From: Alphaproteobacteria bacterium
GTDB lineage: Bacteria > Pseudomonadota > Alphaproteobacteria > UBA9655
Reading direction: 5' to 3'
Assembly: GCA_019748065.1 (NCBI GenBank)
Contig: JAIEQB010000010.1
Location: 29,179-93,178, forward strand
Length of the DNA stretch: 64,000 bases
Shown: positions 1 to 9,283 of the stretch, one piece after another
How the letters are laid out: each line of letters opens with the position of its first letter
How positions within the stretch are numbered: position 1 is the stretch's first letter
The notes under the pieces: generated by a model
What the model saw: the letters and a program-made list of their open reading frames with translations, nothing else
Database searches by the model: none
Told to the model about the DNA's origin: nothing
Program-made: the position numbers and the translations under genes

Positions 1-2
1 GA

Positions 3-95
3 CTTGTTAAGCAAACACCTGCAAAAGGCCAAGCGCCTGCTTACGGTCCTGGCGGAGCGCGTTTGATAGGTCCAGCTGGGTTTAGTATGGAATAG
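3..95 (+). CDS. C-terminal tail of an upstream protein, probably the Tad/Cpa pilus secretin (5' truncated by the window edge)
   Basis: An open frame enters from the window edge and ends at a TAG at 93-95, 10 bases before cpaD. The visible tail is about 30 residues, rich in Gly, Pro and Ala, and ends in GPAGFSME. In Tad/Cpa loci the outer-membrane secretin (CpaC/RcpA) usually sits directly upstream of cpaD, so position suggests this identity. The tail itself holds no diagnostic domain, so the call is inference from gene order. Confidence 0.5.
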   Translation, partial: LVKQTPAKGQAPAYGPGGARLIGPAGFSME

Positions 96-105
96 GAGAG
101 GACAA

Positions 106-819
106 ATGAAATTTATTAAGTACAATGCCATATTATTTACCGTTTTGCTCTCGGGATGTGCCCCAGAAATTGTGGACTGGACCCCTGCTGAAAGTCCTAA
201 AGAAAATAAAGTGGAAAGAACCATCTTGTATCATAAAATTCACTATTCCTCTAAAGACAATGCCTTTAGTGAGATGGAACGTAATTCTCTTGTTAGATTT
301 CTCAAAGCTAATGCAGAACCCCCTTCATCCGTTTCTATTGTTCTTGAAGAATATGATGGCCATTCTAAAAAAAGGATTAAGGACATTCAGCGGGAACTTG
401 TTAAGCATGGGATTTCTTATGATATGATCACTGTTGAGTCCCCAGAAAAAGGGCTCAAGAGTACAAGCTCTTCTTCATCAGGAGTAAACCTTGTTCTTGA
501 AAAATATCTTGTTATCCCTCCATCATGCGCAGATTTTTCACAACCTATCGGAGATGCAAGACAAGCACATGCACCTAGCAACTTTGGGTGTGCAACAGTA
601 GCAAATTTAGGAATGATGGTAGCTAATCCTCGCGACCTTATTAGAGGTCGTTCATTAGGAGCATCTGATGGAACTGTTATAGCCGCGGGCGTTAATCGTT
701 ATCGTAAAGACAACATCAAAGCCCTTATAGACACTTCAACCAACGTCCCTCCAAGTGAAGGAGCTTCTTCAAGTGGAGGAGGTAGCTCATCAGGTTCTTC
801 TAGTGGCGCGGGAAATTAA
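106..819 (+). CDS. cpaD: CpaD-family Tad pilus assembly lipoprotein
   Basis: 237 residues. A short hydrophobic N-terminus ends in a lipobox (LLSGC, Cys at about 18), so the mature protein should be a lipoprotein. The C-terminal half carries the CpaD hallmark SNFGCATVANLGMMVANPRDL (split here as SNFGCATVANL and MVANPRDL). The C-terminus is a low-complexity Ser/Gly tail. In Tad systems CpaD is thought to help the secretin assemble or localise. It is preceded by a GGAGAGG ribosome site and followed 3 bases later by cpaE, so it belongs to the pilus operon. Family identity is firm; its mechanistic role is only loosely known in the family. Confidence 0.88.
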   Translation: MKFIKYNAILFTVLLSGCAPEIVDWTPAESPKENKVERTILYHKIHYSSKDNAFSEMERNSLVRFLKANAEPPSSVSIVLEEYDGHSKKRIKDIQRELVKHGISYDMITVESPEKGLKSTSSSSSGVNLVLEKYLVIPPSCADFSQPIGDARQAHAPSNFGCATVANLGMMVANPRDLIRGRSLGASDGTVIAAGVNRYRKDNIKALIDTSTNVPPSEGASSSGGGSSSGSSSGAGN

Positions 820-822
820 CTA

Positions 823-2019
823 ATGCCCCCCCAAAAAAATAAAGAAAGACCTAAAAAACTTATAGCATTTATCGAAGATCAAGAAGCTTCAGATGCTATT
901 AAAGAAGGTTTAAAAGAAATTAGTGTGGAAAACAGTGAATTTTTTCAAGGTGGGGTTAAAGAGGCTATTGAATTTTTCTCTCATAACAGATCTCCTGAAT
1001 ATCTTATCATTGATATTTCTAAATCAGATCTCCCTATTTCTGACCTTTCAAGACTATCTGAAGTTTGCGAGCCGGGAGTAAATGTTCTTGCTATTGGTGT
1101 ACGAGATGACATAGGCCTTTATCGTGATCTCATGAAATTAGGGATTATGGAATATCTTGTTAAACCTCTATTTGCAGAGATTATTAGTCGAGCTCTCAAA
1201 AGTATGATATTTGGTGAGGAAGGGGATAAAGCGAGTAAAATTAAATTAGGAAAAATTATTACTGTACAAGGAGCTCGAGGAGGCGTAGGTACATCTTTTC
1301 TTACCACAAACCTAGCAGCAATCCTTGCAAACGAAAGATCACGTCGCGTTATCGTGGTCGATATGGATATTCATTTCGGAACAGTAGCATTATACTTTAA
1401 TTTAAAATCTAATGATGGTTTGAATGCGGCTCTTGAAGATCCTGAACGTGTTGATCAATTATTTCTTGAAAGGCTTTTTATTGCGGTTAATGAACGTTTA
1501 AATATTTTAACTTCGGAAGTACCTATAAATGAAACTAAGAATTATAGTCAAGATAGTATAAAACAACTTTTAAGTTATCTTTCAAAGCTCTTTCACTATG
1601 TTATTGTGGATATCCCCCATAATTTCGATGAGGCTGCAGGGTTTATTCTCCACCGTTCAAATATTCATATTTTAGTTACAGAGGCCTCCCTTGCTGGTCT
1701 CAGAGATTCAGGACGTATTATTCGTTATCTTGGTGAAGATCAATTAAACTATCGTCTTATTCTAGTTCTCAATAAGTTTATAAAAGAAGGAGAAGGAAAA
1801 CTTTCTCCTGAAGATTTTGAGAACACACTAAAACGTAAAGTTGATCATCTCATTCCTTATGAAGCTTCAATCAACAATGAGTTAATTAATGCCGGCAAAA
1901 CAATCCTTGAGGCAGATACACCTTTGAAAAGGCCAATTCAAGAGATTGCAAATAACATACAAGGGATTAAGGATGAAGAAAAAGAAACTCATTCTATTTG
2001 GGATTTCTTTAAGAGATAA
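823..2019 (+). CDS. cpaE: CpaE/TadZ pilus localisation ATPase
   Basis: 398 residues. Residues 10-125 resemble a response-regulator receiver fold, followed by a MinD/ParA-type ATPase from about 145. The deviant Walker A reads GARGGVGTSFLTTNLA; the lysine usual in the last positions of the P-loop is replaced, as is common in CpaE/TadZ. A Walker B-like VIVVDMDIHFG follows. The family marks the pole or site where the Tad secretion apparatus is built. It starts 3 bases after cpaD and lies 66 bases before cpaF, in the expected Tad order. Confidence 0.88.
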   Translation: MPPQKNKERPKKLIAFIEDQEASDAIKEGLKEISVENSEFFQGGVKEAIEFFSHNRSPEYLIIDISKSDLPISDLSRLSEVCEPGVNVLAIGVRDDIGLYRDLMKLGIMEYLVKPLFAEIISRALKSMIFGEEGDKASKIKLGKIITVQGARGGVGTSFLTTNLAAILANERSRRVIVVDMDIHFGTVALYFNLKSNDGLNAALEDPERVDQLFLERLFIAVNERLNILTSEVPINETKNYSQDSIKQLLSYLSKLFHYVIVDIPHNFDEAAGFILHRSNIHILVTEASLAGLRDSGRIIRYLGEDQLNYRLILVLNKFIKEGEGKLSPEDFENTLKRKVDHLIPYEASINNELINAGKTILEADTPLKRPIQEIANNIQGIKDEEKETHSIWDFFKR

Positions 2020-2085
2020 ATCTTTAAGAAATTTTAATTTTTATACCTTATAGTTACATAAGAAATCAAAAATAACGAGCGTGAC

Positions 2086-3486
2086 ATGGGTGGATTTGGA
2101 CGAAAATCGGGAGGTGGGGTTGAAAATAAGCCGCTTTTAGTTAAAAATTCACCTAAAGAGGAGGTAAGCACCCCGAAAAGTTCCACGAATCCAACTTCTC
2201 AAGAAGATCTATTTAAAAAATTCAAACTCATCGCTTACGAATCTCTTATGGAAAGAATTGATTTGGTGGCAGCCAATCAAATGGCTCCCGATAGGCTTTT
2301 AAGGGAAATTGAAAGTTTTATTAACGAATTCACCATTGCTAACGACATTCAAATAAATATAAAAGAACAAAAGCAACTCGCAGCCTCCTTAGTTGATGAT
2401 ATGATTGGTCTTGGGCCACTTGAAGTCCTAATTCATGACGATTCAATTACGGATATATTAATTAATGGTCCCGATAACATTTATATAGAACGTAAGGGGA
2501 AATTACAAAAAGCAAGCGAGGTAAAGTTTCATGATGAAGCTCATCTTCAGCAAATTGCAAGACGTATTGCAAGTAGAGTTGGAAGGCGAGTGGATGAATC
2601 AAGCCCGATGGTTGATGCCCGTCTTGCAGATGGTAGCCGCGTTAACATTATTATGCCTCCTCTCGCTATTGATGGGACGGCTATTTCTATTAGAAAATTC
2701 TCACGCATCGACATAACTCTTGATCGGATGGTAGAAAATTCAAATATTTCTCAAGATATGGCTGATTTATTAAAAATTATCTCAAAATGTCGCTTAAATG
2801 TTCTTATCTCTGGGGGAACAGGTTCAGGTAAAACTACTCTTTTAAATGCAATGTCTCAACTTATTGACCCAGCAGAGCGTATTGTAACTATTGAAGATTC
2901 AGCAGAACTTCGTCTCCAACAACCCCACGTTGTTCGTCTTGAGAGTCGCCCCCCCAACATAGAAGGAGAAGGGGAAGTCAAAATTCGTGATTTAGTACGC
3001 AATGCCCTACGTATGCGTCCCGATCGGATTATTGTGGGTGAGGTTCGTGGAGAAGAAACCATAGACATGCTTCAAGCTATGAATACAGGACATGATGGCT
3101 CTATGTCAACAATCCACGCAAATCGTCCTCGAGAAGCCCTCATAAGGCTTGAGAATATGATGTCCATGGCTGGATATGAGCTATCTTTACGAGTTCTTCG
3201 TTCTCTTGTAGCTGGTGCTATTCAGCTTATTGTTCATACCGAAAGAATGCGAGATGGAGTTCGCAGAGTTACTGAAATAACTGAGCTTGCTGGAACTGAA
3301 GGAGACGTAATTGTCACCCATGACCTCTTTAAATTTGAATACAAAGAAGATGTTGTGGATGTTGAAACAAAGCAAACTTTTATTCGGGGTGAATTTAAGT
3401 CTTCTGGTGTAACTCCTCGCTTTATGGATAAAGCCAAGTTTTACGGCCTTGATAATGACATCAAACGACTGATGAGTAAAAGCTGA
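2086..3486 (+). CDS. cpaF: CpaF/TadA pilus secretion ATPase
   Basis: 466 residues. A type II/IV secretion ATPase of the TadA branch, which hydrolyses ATP at the inner membrane to power pilin assembly. The Walker A motif [14 protein letters not shown] lies near residue 245. The Asp box ([10 protein letters not shown]), the Walker B region ([14 protein letters not shown]) and the His box ([14 protein letters not shown]) are all in place. The N-terminal 60 residues are charged and variable. The TGA stop overlaps the ATG of tadB by one base, indicating translational coupling. Length and motifs are typical, so it is probably active. Confidence 0.95.
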   Translation: MGGFGRKSGGGVENKPLLVKNSPKEEVSTPKSSTNPTSQEDLFKKFKLIAYESLMERIDLVAANQMAPDRLLREIESFINEFTIANDIQINIKEQKQLAASLVDDMIGLGPLEVLIHDDSITDILINGPDNIYIERKGKLQKASEVKFHDEAHLQQIARRIASRVGRRVDESSPMVDARLADGSRVNIIMPPLAIDGTAISIRKFSRIDITLDRMVENSNISQDMADLLKIISKCRLNVLISGGTGSGKTTLLNAMSQLIDPAERIVTIEDSAELRLQQPHVVRLESRPPNIEGEGEVKIRDLVRNALRMRPDRIIVGEVRGEETIDMLQAMNTGHDGSMSTIHANRPREALIRLENMMSMAGYELSLRVLRSLVAGAIQLIVHTERMRDGVRRVTEITELAGTEGDVIVTHDLFKFEYKEDVVDVETKQTFIRGEFKSSGVTPRFMDKAKFYGLDNDIKRLMSKS

Positions 3487-4460
3487 TGGCTTCAGATTCT
3501 CATTTTTACCCATTATTAGCAGCTATTTTAGTATTAATATGCTATATATATTATTTATATATTGAAAAAAGAGAAAGAGCAGAAGACGACAATTGGAAGA
3601 AACGATTAAATCAGCTTTTTAAACCCCAAGAAGAGGAAAAAAGAGAAGCCAATCTCCTGATTAAAAAAGATGACTCGTCTGAATTTTTTTTTCAGAGCAA
3701 GCTTCAAAAAATAGAAGGATTCAAGGAGTGGCTACAACAGGCAGGTTTGAAATTATCTCCTTTCCAATTCTCTGCATTTTTCATAATGCTTGGATTAATA
3801 TTTTTTCTTGTTCTGCATATATATATTAACCTGCCGCTAATAATTTCTCTTTTAATCGGAATTGTTTTTTCTTTTATTATTGCATGGGGAGGAGTTTCCT
3901 ATCTAAGAAATTACAATAAGGAACTTTTTTTACGGGAATTTCCTATTGCCTTAGATATTATCCGTCGTGCCTTACGCGCAGGATTTTCTACTGAAAAGGC
4001 GTTCGAAATAGTTGCAGAACAGCAAAAAGGGATCATCGGAAATACTTTTAAAACTATATGTGACAGAATGCGTCTTGGAGAAAACACAGAAACAATACTC
4101 GCAGATATGTCTAATCGCATCGGAGTTAATGAATTTCGTTTGCTAGCAATTGTCTTTGTTTTACAAAGAGAAACGGGAGGAAGTTTAGCTGATTCCGCTG
4201 AAAATTTATCGAAAGTTATTCGTTCACGAGAACAACTTCGAAAAAAGGCAAAATCCTTAACTGCTGAAGTCAGAACAACTGCTGCTATTCTAACTTCTCT
4301 TCCTTTTATTTCTCTTTTATTGATTTATTTGTCAAGCCCAAAGTATCTAGAACCTTTATTTACAACTCCGGTCGGAAACAATCTACTTATCATGGCTGGA
4401 GTTTTTCTATTCCTTGGGACTACCATCATTTTTCGCATGACACACAAGGAATTATATTAA
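3486..4460 (+). CDS. tadB: TadB/CpaG inner-membrane pilus platform protein
   Basis: 324 residues with an N-terminal membrane segment (about 10-25), two central membrane segments (about 98-140) and two at the C-terminus. The type II secretion F domain lies at about 150-280 (FPIALDIIRRALRAGFS, then RETGGSLADSAENLSKVIR). TadB and TadC form the inner-membrane platform on which CpaF acts. The start overlaps the cpaF stop by one base, and tadC begins two bases after its own stop. Confidence 0.9.
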   Translation: MASDSHFYPLLAAILVLICYIYYLYIEKRERAEDDNWKKRLNQLFKPQEEEKREANLLIKKDDSSEFFFQSKLQKIEGFKEWLQQAGLKLSPFQFSAFFIMLGLIFFLVLHIYINLPLIISLLIGIVFSFIIAWGGVSYLRNYNKELFLREFPIALDIIRRALRAGFSTEKAFEIVAEQQKGIIGNTFKTICDRMRLGENTETILADMSNRIGVNEFRLLAIVFVLQRETGGSLADSAENLSKVIRSREQLRKKAKSLTAEVRTTAAILTSLPFISLLLIYLSSPKYLEPLFTTPVGNNLLIMAGVFLFLGTTIIFRMTHKELY

Positions 4461-4461
4461 G

Positions 4462-5409
4462 ATGCCCAATACGATAGATTTTTTAACTTTTCTTGCAGCA
4501 TTCACAATAATAACTTTTGTTTTTTCAATTTTAATTAAAGTTCAGCAAAAAAATATAATTAAAAACCGTTTGAAAGATTTAGTAAGTTATAAAAAATCTC
4601 TTCTTCGCGAAGATAGAAGTGATGTTAAAAAAATTTATAAAGGTTTTCAGAAAAGCAAATTTCAGTTTCTAAGAAATTTTATTGATAAAATACAAAGATC
4701 AGGAAACAAAGAACGAGAGACGATTCGAAAGCTTTTTATCATGGCAGGATTTTCTGGTGGAAACGCTGTTTTTATTTATGGAATTTCTAAGCTTGGATTA
4801 ACTTTAGTATTAGCAGGAACTGCCACATTTATAGTTTTTACCTATATGAAGTGGAATCTCTTATACAAAACGATAACTATATTGGGCGCCGCCTTAATGG
4901 GATCTTACCTTGTCGATTTCATCTTACATCAGCTTATGAAGCAACGACAGACGCGAATTAGTAAAGCATTTCCAGATGCTCTTGATCTTATGGTGCTTTG
5001 TACAGAGGCAGGATTAAGCCTGAACGCAACAGTTCAAAGAGTTGCTCAAGAAATTTCTCAAATTTCACCTGATTTAGGATATGAGCTTGCGCTCTTATCC
5101 ATTGAGCTAAGCATGTTCTCTGATCGTCAAAAAGCTCTACAAAATTTTAGTGAACGTCTAAGCTCACCTTATTTTAAGTCTATCATTTCAAATATTCAAC
5201 AATCTGAGCAATATGGAACACCCATTGCTCAAACCATGCGTGTAATATCAGAACAATTTAGACAAGATCGTGTGATCCTAGCTGAAGAAAGAGCAAACAG
5301 ACTCCCTGTCCTCTTAACAATCCCCATGATGACATTTATTTTTCCTTGTATTTATTTACTTCTATTAGGACCTGCAATTATAAGTATAATAGATAAATTA
5401 TTTAAATAA
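4462..5409 (+). CDS. tadC: TadC/CpaH inner-membrane pilus platform protein
   Basis: 315 residues, a paralogue of TadB with the same layout: an N-terminal anchor, paired membrane helices around residues 100-150, a type II secretion F domain (FPDALDLMVLCTEAGLSLNA, then SEQYGTPIAQTMRVISEQFR) and a C-terminal membrane hairpin. It is the second platform subunit of the Tad pilus machine. Its placement immediately after tadB is the standard order. An 80-base gap then separates it from the pseudopilin genes. Confidence 0.9.
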   Translation: MPNTIDFLTFLAAFTIITFVFSILIKVQQKNIIKNRLKDLVSYKKSLLREDRSDVKKIYKGFQKSKFQFLRNFIDKIQRSGNKERETIRKLFIMAGFSGGNAVFIYGISKLGLTLVLAGTATFIVFTYMKWNLLYKTITILGAALMGSYLVDFILHQLMKQRQTRISKAFPDALDLMVLCTEAGLSLNATVQRVAQEISQISPDLGYELALLSIELSMFSDRQKALQNFSERLSSPYFKSIISNIQQSEQYGTPIAQTMRVISEQFRQDRVILAEERANRLPVLLTIPMMTFIFPCIYLLLLGPAIISIIDKLFK

Positions 5410-5488
5410 ATGTAAACTTTTTAGTGAAAAATAATTACATTAATGTTAAAATGTAAATAGAGGGAATTAAGTAGCAACAACGGAAAAA

Positions 5489-5992
5489 ATGTGGATTAGA
5501 TTTTTCTTAAAGAATAAAAAGAAATACCTTATTAATTCTCAAGGGGCTACTGCCCTTGAGATGGCATTTGTTGGACCTGTTTTTCTTATTCTTCTTTTAG
5601 GAATATTTGAAGTTGGTATGATAATGCTCATAAAAACGTCCATGGAAATGGCCGTGTTACAGACCGTACGTTTTGGAAGAACGGGGAACACAGTTTCAGG
5701 ACAAACCCCATCTCAAACAGCCGTAGGGCTAGCTACAACTTACAGTTTTGGTTTGATTGATCCATCTAAAATGCGCCTTACAGTTTCAGCGTATCCTAGC
5801 TACTCTGCTGTTCCTAGTTTTAGCGCACTTCCAGATAATGGAACTCAGAATTTTGGAACTCCAAATCAAATTGTTGTTTATACTCTAACATATGACTGGA
5901 ATTTTTTTACCCCCCTTGTAGGGAATCTTCTTAGCTCTTCAGGCTTTATTACAATACGAGCCTCTAGTGTTGTAGTAAATGAACCCAGTTAA
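5489..5992 (+). CDS. tadE: TadE-like minor pseudopilin
   Basis: 167 residues. After a basic leader (about 20 residues) comes the TadE motif GATALEMAFVGPVFLILLLG followed by a single hydrophobic helix; the conserved Glu of pilin-like proteins is at ALEMAF. TadE-type proteins are processed by the prepilin peptidase and assemble as minor pilus components. It lies between tadC and a second TadE-like gene 11 bases downstream. Confidence 0.82.
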   Translation: MWIRFFLKNKKKYLINSQGATALEMAFVGPVFLILLLGIFEVGMIMLIKTSMEMAVLQTVRFGRTGNTVSGQTPSQTAVGLATTYSFGLIDPSKMRLTVSAYPSYSAVPSFSALPDNGTQNFGTPNQIVVYTLTYDWNFFTPLVGNLLSSSGFITIRASSVVVNEPS

Positions 5993-6003
5993 GGAATAAA
6001 AAT

Positions 6004-6555
6004 ATGCTTATATGGAAACAAAAAATTAAAAAAGAAGACTATGGAACTGTTGCTATTGAATTGGCAATTATTTTACCCGTCCTACTTCTTTTGTTTGTTG
6101 GCATGTTTGATATTTCAAATTTCATTTTTTGTCGTAATAAAATGAATCGAACAGCACAAGAACTGAGTAATGTTATTACCCGCGATAATTTAACAAAACC
6201 CCAGCTAGATAGTATTTTACAAGGAGCAAATCTTATTGCAGAGCCCTTTAATTTTCAAACTTCTGGAAAGGTAATTGTGACTTCTATTTCCAAGCAAGAT
6301 TCCTCAAAACCCCCTGCTATTATGTGGCAAGATAGCTATCCTAGTGGAGCAACTGGATCTAAAGTTACCAATATGAGTGCTCTTCCAGGAAATATAGTTT
6401 TAGGAACGGGAGAAACTATTATAGTTACGGAAGTATTTTATACATATCAACCTACCTTTCCAGGATATGTCTTAAAAAGCGGTCAAACAGATATATACGC
6501 ACTTGCCGTTAAAGTACCACGTAAAGGTTCTATGATAACACTACCAAATAGCTAA
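6004..6555 (+). CDS. TadE/TadF-like minor pseudopilin
   Basis: 183 residues. It has the same architecture as the preceding gene: a basic leader with YGTVAIELAIILPVLLLLFVG, a single membrane helix and a beta-rich periplasmic domain. In Tad loci a second TadE-like protein at this position is usually called TadF. It has a ribosome site AAGGAATAAAA and is 11 bases from the previous stop, so the two are co-transcribed. The TadE family is clear; the TadF label rests on position. Confidence 0.75.
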   Translation: MLIWKQKIKKEDYGTVAIELAIILPVLLLLFVGMFDISNFIFCRNKMNRTAQELSNVITRDNLTKPQLDSILQGANLIAEPFNFQTSGKVIVTSISKQDSSKPPAIMWQDSYPSGATGSKVTNMSALPGNIVLGTGETIIVTEVFYTYQPTFPGYVLKSGQTDIYALAVKVPRKGSMITLPNS

Positions 6556-6570
6556 TAAATTCTCTTTTTA

Positions 6571-6599
6571 TTTAAAATTCTGTAAAAAAATGCTATAAT
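6571..6599 (+). promoter_or_regulatory. Predicted sigma70-type promoter for tadG
   Basis: TTTAAA at 6571-6576 and a perfect TATAAT at 6594-6599 are separated by 17 bases. The -10 box is extended by TGC just upstream. It lies 23 bases before the tadG start, whose ribosome site is GGAGGAG. This suggests that tadG can be expressed independently of the upstream pilus genes. The prediction rests on sequence alone. Confidence 0.5.
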
Positions 6600-6622
6600 A
6601 AGTAATAATTGGAGGAGAAAAA

Positions 6623-8350
6623 ATGTTTTCTAAATTAAAAAAAGAAAAAAGAATGAGGTCTTTTTTTGGAGGAGAAAAAGGAGCTGTTGCAATTTTATTT
6701 GCACTTGCTCTCCTTCCTATTCTTGGTTTTCTAGGATTAACAATTGATATCGGACAAATTTATCAAATACACGCAGCGATTTCAGGAGCCGTTGATTCTG
6801 CTGCACTGGCAGGTGCAAGAGCAGGTGGGAGTAATAGTAACATGACGCAACATGCTATTGATATTTTCAATGCTAATATTCCTACAAGCAAATCATGGAC
6901 TGTTACTGCTCCAACCGTATCCATTTCCTCAGACTCTAAGACAATAACCGTCTCTGCGACGATTACCTCCCCAACAACTTTCATGACACTTTTTGGCCAA
7001 AATTCCATCTCTGCAAGCGCTACATCTCAAGCACAAGTTTCAACCCAAGGAGCGGAGGTTGTACTTGTTTTAGACAACACAGGATCTATGTATGGGGGTC
7101 CTATGGCTGATTTAGTTGCAGGGGCTACAAACCTGGTCAACATTTTATATGGAAGTGCTACCGTTGACACAGTTCCTGGTCTTTACGTTGGTATTGTTCC
7201 TTATTCTACAACAGTTAATATTAACATGGCTGGCTTTACTCCAACAAATTGGATTACAACCGTCGGAAAAGCTCAAATTAATAATTCTCAATTTCTCTAT
7301 CCTAATATTGCTCCCACTTCAACAAGCGTAGGGGGAAGGTGGATGGGATGTATAGAAGCTCGGACTCCAGCCCCCTCGGGTATCACAGCCTCTCAATACA
7401 CGACCATGGGGTATACAAATTATGCCTCGGGCATGGACAGTACTGACACGCCTCCCACTTCAGACGCAACGAAGTTTACGCCTTATTTGTATCCTTCGAC
7501 CATGGCTCAACAATATATTTTTGGCCAGCCCCTTAATCGTGGCACAACAAGCACTTCAAATGCTTCTCAACCCACAGCTGGAAGTCCTCCTTGGGGAACA
7601 ACCGGAAGTACGCGTGGTGATAACGACTGGACCCTTTCTGGAGGTGTTCCTTCAGGATCAGGTCTTCATTTTGGAGACAATTATCAGTGGGTTGGCTCTG
7701 ATGGAAACTTAGGCGTTGGCCCTAACTTAGGATGTCCTGTAGCCATACTTCCTTTAACCATCTCACAAAAAACTGTACAAAATAAAATTAGTCAAATGAA
7801 AGCCACTTTTCGCGGTGGTACTATGGCTAATTTAGGCCTCAATACCGGCTGGTGGATGCTGTCTCCTAATTGGCGGGGAATGTGGCCCGGTGTTGATTCG
7901 ACTTTACCAAAAAATTATGGAGATACTTTAAAGATTATTGTCCTCATGACGGATGGTCAAAACCAATGGTATGACTGGCCGGGCGGCGTCCCTGGACAAC
8001 CAGATACCTCACATAACTATGCGGCTGATGCCGATTATACAGGATACGGACGCCTTGCAGAAGGACGCTTAGGAACGACAAATTTCACAACAGCGCAAAC
8101 TGTTGTTAATACGAAGATGTCAAACATGTGTACAACTCTTAAGAATAACGGCGTTACGATTTATACCCTCATATATACCCATGGAGCCTCAATTAACTCA
8201 GCAACTCAGAGTTTATATCAGGGGTGCGCTAGTGCGCCAGCCTCTCAACACTACTTTTTCGCAGCAACAAGTACAGACCTAAAAAATGCGTTTTCCAACA
8301 TAGGTAAGTCTATTTCCAGCCTAAGACTCAATTGGCCAGGAAAGCCTTAA
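6623..8350 (+). CDS. tadG: TadG-like pilus protein with von Willebrand factor A domain
   Basis: 575 residues. The N-terminus carries the Tad-type leader GEKGAVAILFALALLPILG and one membrane helix. A vWA fold begins near residue 145: the metal-binding motif reads LVLDNTGSM (D-x-T-x-S) and the second acidic loop is IVLMTDGQNQWYDW near residue 440. The long insertion between them is rich in Ser, Thr, Gly and Pro. TadG proteins are thought to anchor the pilus or act as adhesive or sorting factors. It ends 6 bases from the convergent sspB. Confidence 0.85.
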   Translation: MFSKLKKEKRMRSFFGGEKGAVAILFALALLPILGFLGLTIDIGQIYQIHAAISGAVDSAALAGARAGGSNSNMTQHAIDIFNANIPTSKSWTVTAPTVSISSDSKTITVSATITSPTTFMTLFGQNSISASATSQAQVSTQGAEVVLVLDNTGSMYGGPMADLVAGATNLVNILYGSATVDTVPGLYVGIVPYSTTVNINMAGFTPTNWITTVGKAQINNSQFLYPNIAPTSTSVGGRWMGCIEARTPAPSGITASQYTTMGYTNYASGMDSTDTPPTSDATKFTPYLYPSTMAQQYIFGQPLNRGTTSTSNASQPTAGSPPWGTTGSTRGDNDWTLSGGVPSGSGLHFGDNYQWVGSDGNLGVGPNLGCPVAILPLTISQKTVQNKISQMKATFRGGTMANLGLNTGWWMLSPNWRGMWPGVDSTLPKNYGDTLKIIVLMTDGQNQWYDWPGGVPGQPDTSHNYAADADYTGYGRLAEGRLGTTNFTTAQTVVNTKMSNMCTTLKNNGVTIYTLIYTHGASINSATQSLYQGCASAPASQHYFFAATSTDLKNAFSNIGKSISSLRLNWPGKP

Positions 8351-8355
8351 AGGGG

Positions 8356-8802
8356 TTATTTCTTCCGGAATTTATCAAGAGTAACAACGTTATCCTTGCC
8401 CTTCGAGGGGAGGAGATCTCCAGGCGTAGAGGTTTCTTCCTTTTCAATAAAAGGCGGCGGCGTAAATTGAAGTCCAAACTTGGCATAGGGATCCATAAAA
8501 CTAATCAAAGCATGAAATGGAACATAGATCTTTTCTTGAGAGTCACTGAAACTAAGAGTGATATAAAACCCATGATCATCCACTTCAAGGCCCCAATATT
8601 GGTGTTGAATGACGATGGTCATTTCCTCGGGGTGGCGTTCTCTTAAATAATCTGCCAGTTGAACCCCAGGATAATCCGTTTTAAAAGCAATATAGAAATG
8701 ATGAGCTCCAGGGAGCCCTTCTAAAGCTGTAGTCTTCAAAGCCTCACGAACAACGCCGCGCAGACCTTCTTGTACCATTTCTTCATAATTAAAACCGTCC
8801 AC
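8356..8802 (-). CDS. sspB: SspB, alphaproteobacterial ClpXP adaptor for tmRNA-tagged proteins
   Basis: 148 residues. The alpha-type SspB fold covers residues 1-115 (YEEMVQEGLRGVVREAL, LPGAHHFYIAFKTDYPGV, HPEEMTIVIQHQYWGLEV, FGLQF). The C-terminal tail ends in a short basic stretch, VVTLDKFRKK, which fits the ClpX-docking tail known in the family. SspB holds ssrA-tagged proteins and delivers them to ClpXP. It is striking that the gene sits directly downstream of ssrA on the same strand, so tag and adaptor are neighbours. Confidence 0.9.
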   Translation of the reverse strand: MDGFNYEEMVQEGLRGVVREALKTTALEGLPGAHHFYIAFKTDYPGVQLADYLRERHPEEMTIVIQHQYWGLEVDDHGFYITLSFSDSQEKIYVPFHALISFMDPYAKFGLQFTPPPFIEKEETSTPGDLLPSKGKDNVVTLDKFRKK

Positions 8803-8829
8803 AGAGTCACCTCTTACTAATTAATCAAT

Positions 8830-9123
8830 GAGGGGCTTCTGTTGCCCGGTGCCCCTCGAACCGCGATCGCCTTAGAAGTTAAGCGGCTGCAGCTGCAGCA
8901 ACTCCAACTCCATTAAGGTTGCTAGCATTTAAGTTAGCAGCCATACGACCAAATGCATTCATATCTTTTGCATTTATATGTTTAGCCCGATAACGGTGGT
9001 ACCATACCGAGTAAAAATCCAACCTTTATTACGCTCGTCGATCCTAATTCACCCCCATAATTAAATCTTAATGGTGGAGGTGCCGGGTTCCGCCCCCGGG
9101 TCCGAAACGCCTATTCCGTAAGA
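8830..9123 (-). ncRNA. ssrA: tmRNA, circularly permuted two-piece alphaproteobacterial form
   Basis: Read on the minus strand, the acceptor piece comes first and ends in CACCTCCACCA (CCA at 9072-9074). After a 15-base spacer the coding piece begins at 9056 with GGGGGTG, which pairs perfectly with CACCTCC and includes the G3-U70 pair needed for alanine charging. The GGACCCGGGGGCGG acceptor-arm signature is present. The tag frame probably starts at a GCA resume codon (8969-8971) and ends with TAA at 8879-8881. It encodes 30 residues beginning AKDMNAFGRM and ending GVGVAAAAAA. A GAGGGGC/GCCCCTC pairing closes the 3' part. Outer ends are approximate. Confidence 0.88.
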
Positions 9124-9283
9124 CGTTTATCACTATAGTCAAGTTCCCCTGACATCTTAAATATAGGCTCTTTTTTATGAGATTTAAAGAGTTTTTTACT
9201 TTATTTTTTATAATTTTATGATGTTAACTTTTTTAAATGAACGTAAGATAAAAGAAAAAAGAGCAGGAGGCCAGGAGGCAGTC

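Noticed and set aside
8300..8360. Bidirectional terminator between tadG and sspB
   Set aside because: The genes end 6 bases apart and no strong stem with a T-run is visible in either direction.
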